Of a stretch of 64,000 nt of DNA, positions 49,928-59,457 are shown one piece after another. Under the pieces are notes generated by a model. It ran no database searches. It was not told the origin of the DNA and worked only from the letters and a program-made list of their open reading frames with translations. A program made the position numbers and the translations under genes. Position 1 is the stretch's first letter; each line of letters begins with the position of its first letter. The stretch lies in the NCBI RefSeq assembly GCF_015354055.1, contig NZ_JACHTM010000003.1, positions 277,501 to 341,500 of the forward strand, given 5' to 3'. The DNA is from Thermaurantiacus tibetensis. GTDB lineage: Bacteria; Pseudomonadota; Alphaproteobacteria; Sphingomonadales; Sphingomonadaceae.

Positions 49928-50892
49928 CAGAAGTAGCCCTCCTGCTTCTTCCTCTCCATCGAGGCGGCCTCGTCATGGTCCACGGCACGCCCTGCCCGCT
50001 CGGAGACGCGGACGGCCTGCATCTCGGCCATCACCTCGGCAAGCGTTGCCGCCCGGCTCTCGACCGCGCCGGTGAGCGGGTAGCAGCCGAGCGTCCGGAA
50101 GCGGACCCATCGCGGCTCGACCGTCTCGCCGGGCAGGAAGCGGAAGCGGTCGTCATCGACGACGAGCAGCAGGTTCCCCCGGCGCACGGTGGGGCGTTCG
50201 GCCGCGAAGTAGAGCGGCACCAGCGGCACGCCCTCGCGGGCGATGTAGGCCCAGATGTCGAGCTCGGTCCAGTTCGAAAGCGGGAAGACGCGGATGCTCT
50301 CGCCCGGGTTCTTGCGCGCGTTGTAGAGGTTCCAGAGCTCGGGCCGCTGCGCCTTCGGGTCCCAGGCGTGGGAGGCGCTGCGGAACGAGAAAATCCGCTC
50401 CTTGGCGCGGGCCTTCTCCTCGTCGCGCCGGGCGCCGCCGAAGGCGGCATCGAAGCCATGGGCGTCGAGCGCGGCGACGAGCGCTTCCGTCAGCATGAGG
50501 CGGGTGTAGACGGGCGTGGGCGTGTCGAACGGGTTCACGCCTGCTGCCGCGGCGGCGGCATTGTGGTGGACGATGAGCTCCATGCCGGCGGCAGCCGCCA
50601 TCCGGTCGCGGTGAGCGAGGACATCCGCGAAGTCCCACCCGCTGGCGATGTGGAGGAGCGGGAAGGGCGGCGGTGCAGGGAAGAAGGCCTTGCGCGCGAG
50701 GTGGAGCATCACCGCCGAGTCCTTGCCGACCGAGTAGAGCATCACCGGCCGTTCGCACTCGGCCACCACCTCGCGCAGGATGTGGATGGACTCGGCCTCG
50801 AGCCGGTCGAGGTGGTCAAGCGGGCGCGGCGGAAGGCGCGTCTGCGACAGGTGGGCGGCCGAGGCCGTCATGGACCCTTGGACTGCGGACAT
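49927..50892 (-). CDS. cysD: Sulfate adenylyltransferase subunit 2
   Basis: CysD does the adenylyl transfer that CysN's GTP hydrolysis drives: sulfate + ATP to APS. 321 residues with [20 protein letters not shown], the PP-loop [39 protein letters not shown] and the C-terminal [19 protein letters not shown]. An in-frame ATG seven codons later, with AAGGG just upstream, could be the true start. Coupled to cysNC by a TGATG overlap. Confidence 0.96.
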   Translation of the reverse strand: MSAVQGSMTASAAHLSQTRLPPRPLDHLDRLEAESIHILREVVAECERPVMLYSVGKDSAVMLHLARKAFFPAPPPFPLLHIASGWDFADVLAHRDRMAAAAGMELIVHHNAAAAAAGVNPFDTPTPVYTRLMLTEALVAALDAHGFDAAFGGARRDEEKARAKERIFSFRSASHAWDPKAQRPELWNLYNARKNPGESIRVFPLSNWTELDIWAYIAREGVPLVPLYFAAERPTVRRGNLLLVVDDDRFRFLPGETVEPRWVRFRTLGCYPLTGAVESRAATLAEVMAEMQAVRVSERAGRAVDHDEAASMERKKQEGYF

Positions 50893-50941
50893 GAACCCAC
50901 GCTGCTAGCAGAGCCGCGCGCGGGGCGCTGCCACTTTTCCT

Positions 50942-51946
50942 TCATGCGAGGGGAGATGGTCTTGGCATGGCGCGCGCGGCGCGGGCGAGGGCGAAGCCGG
51001 CAAGGGCCGCGCCGAGGAGCGCGGGCTCGGGGTGGGTGATGCGGAACAGCGGCAGCCGCTCCATTCGCCCGGCAAACCGGCCCTTGGCGAGGAAGCGGGT
51101 GCGGAAGGCGGGCGCCGCGAGGCGCGCACCAAGCCGAGAGGCGATCCCGCCGCCCAGCACCACCGCCTGGGCGCCATGAGCAAGCGCGAGATCCCCGGCA
51201 ACGGCGCCGAGGATGGCAAGCCAGCGCTCGAGTGCCTCTGCCGCAAGCGGATCCCGGCCGTCGCGCGCGGCCTCCCAGAGGGTGGCCGCATCGGCCGGCG
51301 CGGCCGCAGGCGTGCCCGCTCCGGCCGTGGCGGCGAGCGCGCCATGGATGGCGGCGAGCCCCGGCCCCGAGGCGAGCCGTTCGGCCGAGACCCGCCCGAA
51401 GCGCTTGCGGAGGGCCGCAACGAGCGAATCCTCGAACGCGTCGGCGGGCGCGAAGCCGATGTGGCCGGCCTCGGTCGCCAGCACCCGCGGCCTCCGCGGG
51501 TCGGCAAGCAGGAGGGCAGCGCCGAGACCGGTGCCTGGAGCGACGAGGCTGATGACCCCGCGCGCGGGCCAGACGGCGGGGCCGGACACATGGGCCAGGC
51601 CGGCCGGGCCGAGGCGGAGCACGGCATGGCCGGCGGCTTCCACGTCGTTGAGGAGGTCGAGCCGCGCAAGGCCGAGCCGGGCGGCCACCGCCTCCGCCGC
51701 GATCGCCCAGCCGGCGTTGGGCATCGTGACCGGCCCGTCGCCGACCGCGGCGGCAACCGCGATCGCGGCCCGCCGCGGCAGCCGCTGCCCGAGCCCGGCG
51801 CGGGCGGCCTCGAGCGCCTCTGCGAGGCCGGGGAAGGACCCGGTCTGAAGCCGGACGACGGGCCCCAGCGCCACCCCGGCCCCCGCGCGCCGGGCGACGG
51901 CGAAGCGCGCGTGCGTGCCGCCGATGTCGCCGACAAGGAGGGTCAT
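50942..51946 (-). CDS. glk: Glucokinase
   Basis: ATP-dependent glucokinase of the Glk/ROK-like hexokinase fold. 334 residues. N-terminal LVGDIGGTHARFAV (phosphate 1), the sugar-binding LLNDVEAAGHAVL, LVAPGTGLGAALLLADPRR and ATEAGHIGFAP (Glu-x-Gly-His), and C-terminal VVLGGGIASR. The start overlaps the alpha-glucosidase stop by 4 bases, implying that released glucose is phosphorylated by a coupled product. Confidence 0.95.
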   Translation of the reverse strand: MTLLVGDIGGTHARFAVARRAGAGVALGPVVRLQTGSFPGLAEALEAARAGLGQRLPRRAAIAVAAAVGDGPVTMPNAGWAIAAEAVAARLGLARLDLLNDVEAAGHAVLRLGPAGLAHVSGPAVWPARGVISLVAPGTGLGAALLLADPRRPRVLATEAGHIGFAPADAFEDSLVAALRKRFGRVSAERLASGPGLAAIHGALAATAGAGTPAAAPADAATLWEAARDGRDPLAAEALERWLAILGAVAGDLALAHGAQAVVLGGGIASRLGARLAAPAFRTRFLAKGRFAGRMERLPLFRITHPEPALLGAALAGFALARAARAMPRPSPLA

Positions 51947-53598
51947 GCGCAGCGCTCCTGCCCCGCACCCTCCCCCTGCCCCTCCCCACCCGGCGCGAAG
52001 GCGATGAGCGCAGCGCGCGGCGGAAGGAAGCCCGGCTCCGCCCCGTTGACCGCAGCGAGCACCGCCCCCGTGCCGAGGGCGTGCCGGCGGGGCACCTCGC
52101 CCAGGTTGAACAGGCAACGCAGCCGCTCGCGCCCGCGCACCCGGTCGAAGGCGAGCAGGGTGTCGTCGGCAACGAGCGGGACGAAGCGGCCAAGCCGCAG
52201 CGCCGGGTGGCGCCGGCGGAGCGCGAGCAGGCGGCGGGCCAGCGCGAGCGTCGACTCCGGGTCCCGCTCCTGGAGGTCGGCGGCGAGCGCGGCATGGCCC
52301 TCTCCGATGGGCAGCCACGGCGTGCCAATGGTGAAGCCGGCGTGCGGCGCACCGGCCACCCAGGGCATTGGCGTGCGGGCGCCGTCGCGGCCCAGCGTCA
52401 GCGGCCAGTTGGCGATCGCCTCCGGGTCCTTCAGGTCGGCGAACGGCACCTCGGCCTGCGGCAGACCCAGCTCCTCGCCCTGGTAGAGGAGGATCGTGCC
52501 GCGCAGCGCGACGAGGAGCGCAAGCAGCAGCCGCGCCATCGGCGCGCGCGCTTCGGGCGGCGCCCAGCGCGAGACGGCGCGCACGGCGTCGTGGTTCGAG
52601 AAGGCCCAGCTCGGCCAGCCGACACCGGAGCGGGCCGGGAAGCCCGCCATCGCCTCCACCACGAGCGCGGGGGCGAGGCGCGGTGCGCGCAGGAACGCGA
52701 AGCCGTAGGCCGAATGCAGGCGCCCCGGCGCAGTCGCGCGGCGCATGTCGGAAAGGGGCGTCGGGCTCACCACCTCGGCCAGTGCAAACCGGTCGGGGAA
52801 GGAGTCGAGAAGGCCGCGGATCTCGGCATGGAGGCGCGGCAGCGCCGGGTGCGAGAGGGTGTGGCGCGGCGTCTGGAAGTCGAACGGGCGGCTGGGCCGC
52901 TCCGGGCGGACGGGTGCGGGCGGGTTGTTCCGCAGCCGCTCGTCGTGGAGAGCGAAGGTGATGGCATCGAGGCGCAGGCCGTCCACGCCGCGCGCGAGCC
53001 AGAAGCGGCCGATGGCGAGCACGGCGGCCCGCACGGCGGGGTGGTGGAGGTTGAGGTCGGGCTGCGCCTTCAGGAAGTTGTGGAAATAATACTGGCCCCG
53101 GCGGGCGTCCCAGGTCCAGGCAGGGCCGCCGAAGACGCTCTGCCAGTTGTTGGGCGGGCTTCCGTCGGGCCTGGCATCGGCCCAGACATACCAGTCGGCG
53201 CGCGGGTTGGTGCGGCTCGCGCGGCTCTCGGCAAACCAGGGGTGCCGGTCGGAGCTGTGGGACCACACCATGTCGAGGATGACGCGAAGCCCGAGGGCGT
53301 GGGCGCGGGCAAGGAGGGCATCAAAGTCGGCGAGCGTGCCGAACGCCGGGTCCACGTCGCAGTGGTCGGCCACGTCGTAGCCGAAGTCCGCCATGGGCGA
53401 GGGGTAGAAGGGCGAGATCCAGACTGCATCGGCGCCGAGCGCGGCGATGTGGGGTAGGCGGGCGGCAAGGCCCGGCAGGTCCCCCACCCCGTCGCCGTTC
53501 GAGTCCATGAAGCTCTGCGGCCACACCTGGTAGATGACCGCCCCCTTCCACCAGGGTGCCGAAGGCCGCCCCGCTCCTGCGCGCCTCGCCTCGGCCAT
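51943..53598 (-). CDS. Alpha-glucosidase (GH13)
   Basis: A 551-residue GH13 enzyme acting on alpha-glucosides such as maltose, isomaltose or related disaccharides. Catalytic residues: nucleophile Asp211 in GLRLDAITF, acid/base Glu275 in FALAEVV, and Asp337 in SNHDAVR. Other GH13 markers: WWKGAVIYQVWPQSF at the N-terminus, DMVWSHSSDRHPWF, AFNLGE-type C-terminal domain (about 445-551). The absence of a signal peptide suggests a cytoplasmic enzyme. GGAGG lies upstream of the ATG. Linkage specificity undecided. Confidence 0.95.
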   Translation of the reverse strand: MAEARRAGAGRPSAPWWKGAVIYQVWPQSFMDSNGDGVGDLPGLAARLPHIAALGADAVWISPFYPSPMADFGYDVADHCDVDPAFGTLADFDALLARAHALGLRVILDMVWSHSSDRHPWFAESRASRTNPRADWYVWADARPDGSPPNNWQSVFGGPAWTWDARRGQYYFHNFLKAQPDLNLHHPAVRAAVLAIGRFWLARGVDGLRLDAITFALHDERLRNNPPAPVRPERPSRPFDFQTPRHTLSHPALPRLHAEIRGLLDSFPDRFALAEVVSPTPLSDMRRATAPGRLHSAYGFAFLRAPRLAPALVVEAMAGFPARSGVGWPSWAFSNHDAVRAVSRWAPPEARAPMARLLLALLVALRGTILLYQGEELGLPQAEVPFADLKDPEAIANWPLTLGRDGARTPMPWVAGAPHAGFTIGTPWLPIGEGHAALAADLQERDPESTLALARRLLALRRRHPALRLGRFVPLVADDTLLAFDRVRGRERLRCLFNLGEVPRRHALGTGAVLAAVNGAEPGFLPPRAALIAFAPGGEGQGEGAGQERCA

Positions 53599-53704
53599 CC
53601 GCCGCCTCCTCACGGCCCCTGCCGCCGCCCCGGCGCATGGAAGGCCGCAGCCCTGCGTGCAAGCCGGTCTGGACGCCGCGCGCCGCCCGCGGAAGAGGAG
53701 CGCC

Positions 53705-54406
53705 ATGGAGGACGCGCTCGCCCTGCTCCGCACCGCCTGCCGCGAGCGCTGGCTGGCGCTGCTCTGGCTTCCGGTGCGGCTGCGCCAGCCGCTCGCCGCC
53801 CTCCTTGCCTTCGATCTCGCGCTCGAGCGGGTGGTGGCGGAGGTGCGCGAGCCGCTCCTCGCCGAGATCCGGCTTGCCTGGTGGCGCGAGCGGCTGGCCG
53901 AGCTGGCCGGCGGGGCGCGCCCCCCGGCCGAACCGCATCTGCGCGCCCTTGCCGCCCATGCCCGCCCCGCGGGCGCCGACCTCGTGGCGCTCGAGGGGCT
54001 CGAGGACGCCCTCCTGCCGCTGCTTGGCGGCACGGCACCCGCGCTTGCCGACGTGGCCGCCCGGCGCGGCGCGGCGCTCGCGGCAGCCAGCACCCCGCTC
54101 GTCGGGCCGGGCAGCGCGCCGGCACTTGCGCGGCTCGCCTTCGCCCGCTTCGCCCGCCGGCCGTGGCCGGCGCGCGCCGGTGCCATCGCGGACGGGCTTG
54201 CGGCCTGGCGCGCGGCACCGCCGCCCGCCTTCGAGCGCGAGACGGGCGGCACACCACCCGCCCTTGCCGGTCTCGACCGGCTCGCCCGGGCCGATCTCCT
54301 CCGGCTGCGCGGCGGTCTTGCGCTCAAGCCGGCCGCCGGCGCCGGCCGGCAGCTCGTGCTCGTGCGCGCGGCTTTCCGCCTTCCCTCCCGCGCGCGGAGC
54401 TGGTAG
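53705..54406 (+). CDS. Short squalene/phytoene synthase-family protein
   Basis: A 233-residue protein matching the trans-isoprenyl synthase fold of squalene/phytoene synthases in outline: FDLALERVVAEVREPLLAEIRLAWWRERLAEL and an Ala-rich helical C-terminus. The D-x-x-x-D diphosphate-binding motifs are absent (first site reads FDLALE), so catalysis is doubtful; the bacterial NDUFAF6-like group, linked to respiratory complex I assembly in mitochondria, shows the same loss. GAGGAGCGCC precedes the ATG. It is the first of two plus-strand genes between the GH13 and glnD genes. Confidence 0.7.
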   Translation: MEDALALLRTACRERWLALLWLPVRLRQPLAALLAFDLALERVVAEVREPLLAEIRLAWWRERLAELAGGARPPAEPHLRALAAHARPAGADLVALEGLEDALLPLLGGTAPALADVAARRGAALAAASTPLVGPGSAPALARLAFARFARRPWPARAGAIADGLAAWRAAPPPAFERETGGTPPALAGLDRLARADLLRLRGGLALKPAAGAGRQLVLVRAAFRLPSRARSW

Positions 54407-54454
54407 GCGCGCCCCGGGGTCGGGCAGCTGCGCCGCGAGGCGCCGGAGACGACG

Positions 54455-54988
54455 ATGGCCCCGCTTGCCCGCACCCTGTCCCGCATTGCCGCGTCTGCCG
54501 GCGCAGTCGCCCTCTTGGCCGTGGCCGTCATGCTCTGGAGCCGCTCGGAAGGCGGCCGCGCCGATGCTGCCGCCACCTCGCGCACCGCGGCCACCGCTGC
54601 AGCCGCCGGCGAGGCTCGCCCCCTGCCGGCGGCGGCGGATGCGGAGCTCGTGGAGGAGGAAGACCCGTTCACGCTGCTCGCCGAGCCGGCCCCGGCCCGC
54701 CCGCTCAGCCGCGAGGAGAAGCGCTTCGCCCGCGCCGACCGGAACGGTGACGGCGTCGTGAGCCAGGCCGAGTTCCTTGCCAACCGCCGGCGCAACTTCG
54801 ACCGCCTCGACCGCAACCGCGACGGCGTGCTCAGCTTCGAGGAATATGCGGCGGAAGGGATCCGCAGGTTCGGCGAAGCGGACAGAAACGGCGACGCCCG
54901 CCTCGACCCGGCCGAGTTCGCGGCAACGGCCCGGCCGCCGAAGACGCAGACGGCCGCCCGGAACGCTCCGCCCTGCGAGTGCAGCTAG
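54455..54988 (+). CDS. EF-hand calcium-binding membrane-anchored protein
   Basis: A 177-residue protein with an N-terminal hydrophobic helix (AASAGAVALLAVAVMLWSR; signal anchor or signal peptide), an Ala-rich spacer and three EF-hand loops: DRNGDGVVSQAE (95-106), DRNRDGVLSFEE (119-130) and DRNGDARLDPAE (143-154). All three have the acidic positions 1, 3 (N), 5 and 12 needed for calcium. The last 20 residues carry a C-x-C. Bacterial EF-hand proteins of this type are periplasmic calcium sensors or buffers of unknown partner. The upstream gap to the preceding gene is 48 bases. Confidence 0.85.
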   Translation: MAPLARTLSRIAASAGAVALLAVAVMLWSRSEGGRADAAATSRTAATAAAAGEARPLPAAADAELVEEEDPFTLLAEPAPARPLSREEKRFARADRNGDGVVSQAEFLANRRRNFDRLDRNRDGVLSFEEYAAEGIRRFGEADRNGDARLDPAEFAATARPPKTQTAARNAPPCECS

Positions 54989-55001
54989 CGCGCGGGCCCG
55001 G

Positions 55002-57764
55002 TCATTCGGCGGCCTGCGCCGGCCGCGGGCGCTGGGCTGCAGGCGCCGCCGCCACCTCGAGCAGCCGTTTCTCGAGCGCCTTGAGGCGCGCAGCTTCCGT
55101 CAGCTTGTCGCCGGTCAGGTCGGTCAGATAGAAGGTGTCGACCGCGCGCTCCCCGTAGGTCGCCACATGGGCCGAATGGATGGTGACCCGGAGGCCGTAG
55201 AGCGCGTAGGTGAGGCCGTAGAGCAGCGCGGGCCGGTCGAGCGCGTTCACTTCGACGACGGTGAAGCGGTTGGACGCGCGGTTGTCGATGAAGACCTGCG
55301 GCTCCACCCGGAAGGCCTCCTGCCGGCGCCGCGGCAGGGGCCGGGCGGAGAGCCGCTCGGCGAGTCGCACCCGGCCGAGAAGGGCATCCTCGATGGTGCG
55401 GGCGAGGCGTTCGAGCGCCGCAGGTTCGTCGAACGGCCCGCCGAGCGGGTCGGCAACGACGAGGTTGTCGAGCGCCATGCCGTCGCGGGTGGTGTGGATG
55501 CGGGCGTCGAGGATGTTGGCGCCGGCAAGGCTGATTCCCCCGGCGATGCGGTAGAAGATGCCCGGGTGGTCGGTCGCGTAGACCGTGACGAGGGTGGTGC
55601 CGCGCACCGGGTCGGGCACGCAGCGGATGGAGAGCGCCCGCCCTTCCGCGTCGGCCTCGGCTGCCAGCCGGCAGTTGGCCAGCAGCACCTCGTCGGTCTC
55701 GGCCAGCCAGTAGCTGTCGAAGAAGCGGCGGGCATGGCGCTCGAACTGCGCGGGCGGAAGACCGCTTGCCGCGGCAAGCCGCGCCTTGCGCTCGGCAATC
55801 CTCGCCTCGCGGCCGGTCTGCTTGTGGCCGAGGCGGAGCACTTCCTCCGCGCTTTCGAAGAGGGTGGTGAGCAGCTGCGCCTTCCACCCGTTCCAGACGC
55901 CGGGCCCGACGGCGCGGATGTCGACGACGGTCAGCACCAGGAGAAGCCGCAGCCGCTCGACGCTTGCCACCCGGTCGGCGAAGTCGAGGATGGTCTTCCA
56001 GTCGGCCAGATCCCGCTTGAAGGCGGTCGCGCTCATGAGGAGGTGGTAGCGGACGAGCCAGGCGACCGTCTCGGTCTCGGCGGGCGAGAGGCCGAGCCGC
56101 GGGCACAGCCGCTCGGCCACCTGCGCGCCGAGGACGGAGTGGTCGCCGCCGCGGCCCTTGGCGATGTCGTGGAGGAGGACCGCAACGTAGAGCACCCGGC
56201 GCGAGACGATGAGGCGCATGATGCCGGTGGAGAGGGGATGCTCTTCGGCCAGCTCGCCGCGCTCGATGCGGGAGAGGAGCCCGATCGCCCGAATGGTATG
56301 CTCGTCCACCGTGTAGTGGTGGTACATGTCGTACTGCATCTTGGCGACGACGCGCCCGAAGTCGGGCACGAAGCGGCCGAAGACGCCGGCCTCGTTCATG
56401 AGCCGAAGCTGCTTTTCCGGATCGCGCCTTGAGGTCAGCACCTCGAGGAAGAGCGCGTTCGCCCGGGGGTCGCGACGCACCTTCTCGCCGATGAGCGGCG
56501 CGTCGCGCGCGGCCTGGCGCATGGTGAGCGGGTGGATCTCGAGCTCGTGCGCATCGGCCAGATGGAACAGCTCGAGCAGACGGACCGGGTCCTCGCGGAA
56601 CCAGTCGTCGCCGGGCGCCTCGATCCGGCCGCGGCTCAGGAGAAAGCCGTTCAGAGTCCGCGGCCGCCGGAGCGCAGGCGTGAAGCGGGCGCGCCGGCTG
56701 GTCTGCTCCTCGAGGTGGGCGAGGAAGAGGCCGGTCAGGTCGCCGACGGTGCGCGCCGTCATGAAATAGTGGCGCATGAAGCGCTCGACGGGCGCCGAGC
56801 CGGGCCGGGCGCGGTAGCCCATGCGCTCGGCGATCTCGCGCTGGAGATCGAAGGTGAGCCGCTCCTCAGCACGGCCCGCCAGGTCATGGAGCTGCACGCG
56901 AATGGCCCAGAGATGGTTCAGCGCCCGCAGGAACTGCCGCAGCTCGGCGGGCGTGAACAGGCCCTTGTCGACGAGTTCGGCCGGGTCATCGGCCTCGTGG
57001 ACGAACTTGCCGATCCAGAACAGCGTCTGGAGGTCGCGCAAGCCCCCCTTGCCTTCCTTGATGTTGGGCTCGACGAGGTAGCGGCTGTCGCCCATGCGGC
57101 GGTGACGGGCATCGCGCTCGGCCATCTTGGCGGCGACGAACTGGCGGGCGCGGCCGGCGACCACCTCCTGCCGGAAGCGCCAGGCGAAGCCGTCGGCAAG
57201 CAGGCGGTCGCCCCAGAGGTAACGGGCCTCGAGCAGAGCGGTGCGGACCGAGAGGTCGGCGCCTGCCATGCGGATCGCCTCGTCGGCGGTGCGCGTGGAG
57301 TGGCCGACCTTCAGCCCGAGGTCCCAGAGCGTGTAGAGCAGGCTTTCGACCACCTGCTCGACCCAGGGCGTGCCCCGGAGCGGTGGCAGGAACATGAGGT
57401 CGACGTCGGAGAAGGGGGCGAGCTCGCCGCGGCCGTAGCCGCCGACGGCAAGCATCGCCAGCCGCTCGCCTGCGCTGGGGTTGGCGGCCGGGTAGAGCTG
57501 CCCGGTCGTCACGTCGAAGGCGACGCGGAGCAGCTGGTCGACGAGGAAGCTGTTGGCGTGCGCGAGCTCGAGTCCGCGGCCCGGGGTCTCGCGGATTCGG
57601 CGGCGCAGCTCGGCGCGCCCGGCCGCGAGCGCCCCCTTCAGGACGGCGACGAGCGCGGCACGCCCCTCCCCTGCCGGCGCTTCGGCGACCGCGCGCACGG
57701 CTGCATCGGCCACGTGGCGCCGGTCGATCAGCGCCCGCCGGTTCGGGACATGGTCAGCGCGCAT
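55002..57764 (-). CDS. glnD: Bifunctional uridylyltransferase / uridylyl-removing enzyme GlnD
   Basis: Glutamine sensor that uridylylates PII (GlnB) under nitrogen limitation and deuridylylates it under nitrogen excess. 920 residues: nucleotidyltransferase with GGYGRGELAPFSDVD (108-122, catalytic Asp120/122), a helical GlnE-like region, the HD domain for UMP removal (FVPDFGRVVAKMQYDMYHHYTVDEHT, VAVLLHDIAKGRGGDHS), and two C-terminal ACT domains (about 700-880) that bind glutamine. The ATG is the first leading into RADHVPNRRALID; an upstream in-frame extension has no GlnD similarity. Its substrate GlnB is 10 kb away. Confidence 0.97.
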   Translation of the reverse strand: MRADHVPNRRALIDRRHVADAAVRAVAEAPAGEGRAALVAVLKGALAAGRAELRRRIRETPGRGLELAHANSFLVDQLLRVAFDVTTGQLYPAANPSAGERLAMLAVGGYGRGELAPFSDVDLMFLPPLRGTPWVEQVVESLLYTLWDLGLKVGHSTRTADEAIRMAGADLSVRTALLEARYLWGDRLLADGFAWRFRQEVVAGRARQFVAAKMAERDARHRRMGDSRYLVEPNIKEGKGGLRDLQTLFWIGKFVHEADDPAELVDKGLFTPAELRQFLRALNHLWAIRVQLHDLAGRAEERLTFDLQREIAERMGYRARPGSAPVERFMRHYFMTARTVGDLTGLFLAHLEEQTSRRARFTPALRRPRTLNGFLLSRGRIEAPGDDWFREDPVRLLELFHLADAHELEIHPLTMRQAARDAPLIGEKVRRDPRANALFLEVLTSRRDPEKQLRLMNEAGVFGRFVPDFGRVVAKMQYDMYHHYTVDEHTIRAIGLLSRIERGELAEEHPLSTGIMRLIVSRRVLYVAVLLHDIAKGRGGDHSVLGAQVAERLCPRLGLSPAETETVAWLVRYHLLMSATAFKRDLADWKTILDFADRVASVERLRLLLVLTVVDIRAVGPGVWNGWKAQLLTTLFESAEEVLRLGHKQTGREARIAERKARLAAASGLPPAQFERHARRFFDSYWLAETDEVLLANCRLAAEADAEGRALSIRCVPDPVRGTTLVTVYATDHPGIFYRIAGGISLAGANILDARIHTTRDGMALDNLVVADPLGGPFDEPAALERLARTIEDALLGRVRLAERLSARPLPRRRQEAFRVEPQVFIDNRASNRFTVVEVNALDRPALLYGLTYALYGLRVTIHSAHVATYGERAVDTFYLTDLTGDKLTEAARLKALEKRLLEVAAAPAAQRPRPAQAAE

Positions 57765-57894
57765 GGGCAAGGCAGGCCTCGAGATGCAGATAGGACGGTT
57801 GGCGAAGGCTTGCCAGCCGGGGCCGATCCTTGCGCCCCTTGCCAAGCCTGCCGCAAGCCGCCACGCCCAGACGGCAAGGCCGAAGGGAGGACGC

Positions 57895-59457
57895 ATGCAC
57901 GGGAGAGAGCCCGAAACGGAGCGCGCGCGCGTGGGCGGGCCCTACAGCTGGTATGTGCTTGGCGTCCTCGTCCTCGTCTACGTGATGAACTTCGTCGACC
58001 GGCAGATCATGGCGATCCTCGCTGAGGACATCAAGGCAGACCTGAAGGTCGGCGACGCCGAGATCGGCTTCCTCTACGGCACCGTGTTCGGCGTCTTCTA
58101 CGCCCTCTTCGGCATTCCGCTCGGGCGGCTCGCCGACAGCTGGCACCGCATCCGCCTCTTGACCATCGGGCTTGCCCTCTGGTCGGGCATGACCGCGCTC
58201 TCCGGCTTCGCGAAGAGCTTCGGCCAGCTCGCCGCAGCGCGCATCGGGGTGGGAGTCGGCGAGGCGAGCGCCAGCCCGGTCGCCTTCTCGGTGCTCTCCG
58301 ACTATTTCCCGAAGGAGAAGCGGGCGACCGCGCTCGCCATCTACTCCTCGGGCCTCTACCTCGGCGGCGGGCTCTCGCTCTTCATCGGCGGCCTCATCGT
58401 GAAACGCTGGAACGCGGCCTTTCCCGAAGGCGGGCCGCTCGGCCTCGTCGGCTGGCAGGCCGCCTTCCTCGCCGTCGGCATCCCCGGCCTCCTCCTCGCA
58501 CTCTGGGTTGCCACCCTGCGCGAGCCGGTCCGCGGGCTTGCCGACGGCATCGCGAGCCCGCCGGTGCCCGACCCGTTCCGCCGCTTCTTCACCGAGCTGT
58601 CCGCCGTGCTCCCGCCCTTCACGCTTCTCCACGCCGCCCGGTTCGGCGCGCGCGCCTTGGCCGTGAACATCGCGGGGCTCGGGGTCGCGCTCGCCTTCAT
58701 GGCCGCCATGATCCGTTTCACGGGCAACTGGCCGCAGTGGGCGGCAATCGGGCTTGCCGGCTACGCGGTCTTCTCCTGGGCGCAGTCGATCCGCCGGCGC
58801 GACCCGCCCACCTTCGCCCTCATCTGGGGCACGCCGACCTTCCTGTTCGTGGTTGCCGGCTTCGGCCTCATCTCGATGATCGGCTACGCGGTCGGCTTCT
58901 GGCAGGCGCCCTATGCCATCCGCACCTTCGGTGCCGACAAGGCGGTAGCCGGCTTCTTCCTGGGCGGTGGAGGAGCAGCCGGGGGTTTCCTCGGCGTCAT
59001 CCTCGGCGGGCGCCTGTCGGACTGGTTCAAGCGCCGGAACCCGGCAGGCCGAATCTTCATCGGCTTCGTGGCGCTGCTCGGCGCTGCCCCCTTCTTCATC
59101 CTCCAGTTCACGACCGACTCGGAGACGCTCTTCTACCTCTGGGGCTTCCTCGCCTCGGTGTTCGCCTCCACCTGGGTGGGGGTGGCGGCTGCCACCAGCC
59201 AGGACCTCGTGCTGCCGCGGATGCGCGGCGCGGCCACTGCCACCTACTTCCTCGGCACCACCATCATCGGGCTGGGGCTGGGGCCGTTCCTCGTCGGCAA
59301 GATGTCGGAGCTGCTCGGCGATCTCGGCCAGGCCATCCTCTCGCTCTACGTCTTCGCCGTGCCCATCCTCGTCCTTCTCGTCCTTCTCTACCGCACGCTC
59401 CCGGCGGCCGAAGCCAGCCGCGTGGCGCGTGCCCGTGCCGCCGGAGAACCTGCATGA
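57895..59457 (+). CDS. MFS transporter (spinster-like)
   Basis: A 520-residue 12-helix MFS protein: helix 1 SWYVLGVLVLVYVMNFVDRQIMAILAEDIKADL, the loop 2-3 signature GRLADSWHRIR, helices 4-5 ARIGVGVGEASASPVAFSVLSDYFPKEKR, and helix 8-9 loop GGRLSDWFKRRNP. V-x-N-F-x-D-R-Q is shared with spinster-type MFS members. Substrate unknown. GGGAGG lies upstream of the ATG. It reads divergently from glnD across 130 bases and overlaps the following SDR gene by 4 bases, so the two proteins are likely functionally related (for example transport and oxidation of a hydroxy compound), which is inference. Confidence 0.9.
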   Translation: MHGREPETERARVGGPYSWYVLGVLVLVYVMNFVDRQIMAILAEDIKADLKVGDAEIGFLYGTVFGVFYALFGIPLGRLADSWHRIRLLTIGLALWSGMTALSGFAKSFGQLAAARIGVGVGEASASPVAFSVLSDYFPKEKRATALAIYSSGLYLGGGLSLFIGGLIVKRWNAAFPEGGPLGLVGWQAAFLAVGIPGLLLALWVATLREPVRGLADGIASPPVPDPFRRFFTELSAVLPPFTLLHAARFGARALAVNIAGLGVALAFMAAMIRFTGNWPQWAAIGLAGYAVFSWAQSIRRRDPPTFALIWGTPTFLFVVAGFGLISMIGYAVGFWQAPYAIRTFGADKAVAGFFLGGGGAAGGFLGVILGGRLSDWFKRRNPAGRIFIGFVALLGAAPFFILQFTTDSETLFYLWGFLASVFASTWVGVAAATSQDLVLPRMRGAATATYFLGTTIIGLGLGPFLVGKMSELLGDLGQAILSLYVFAVPILVLLVLLYRTLPAAEASRVARARAAGEPA

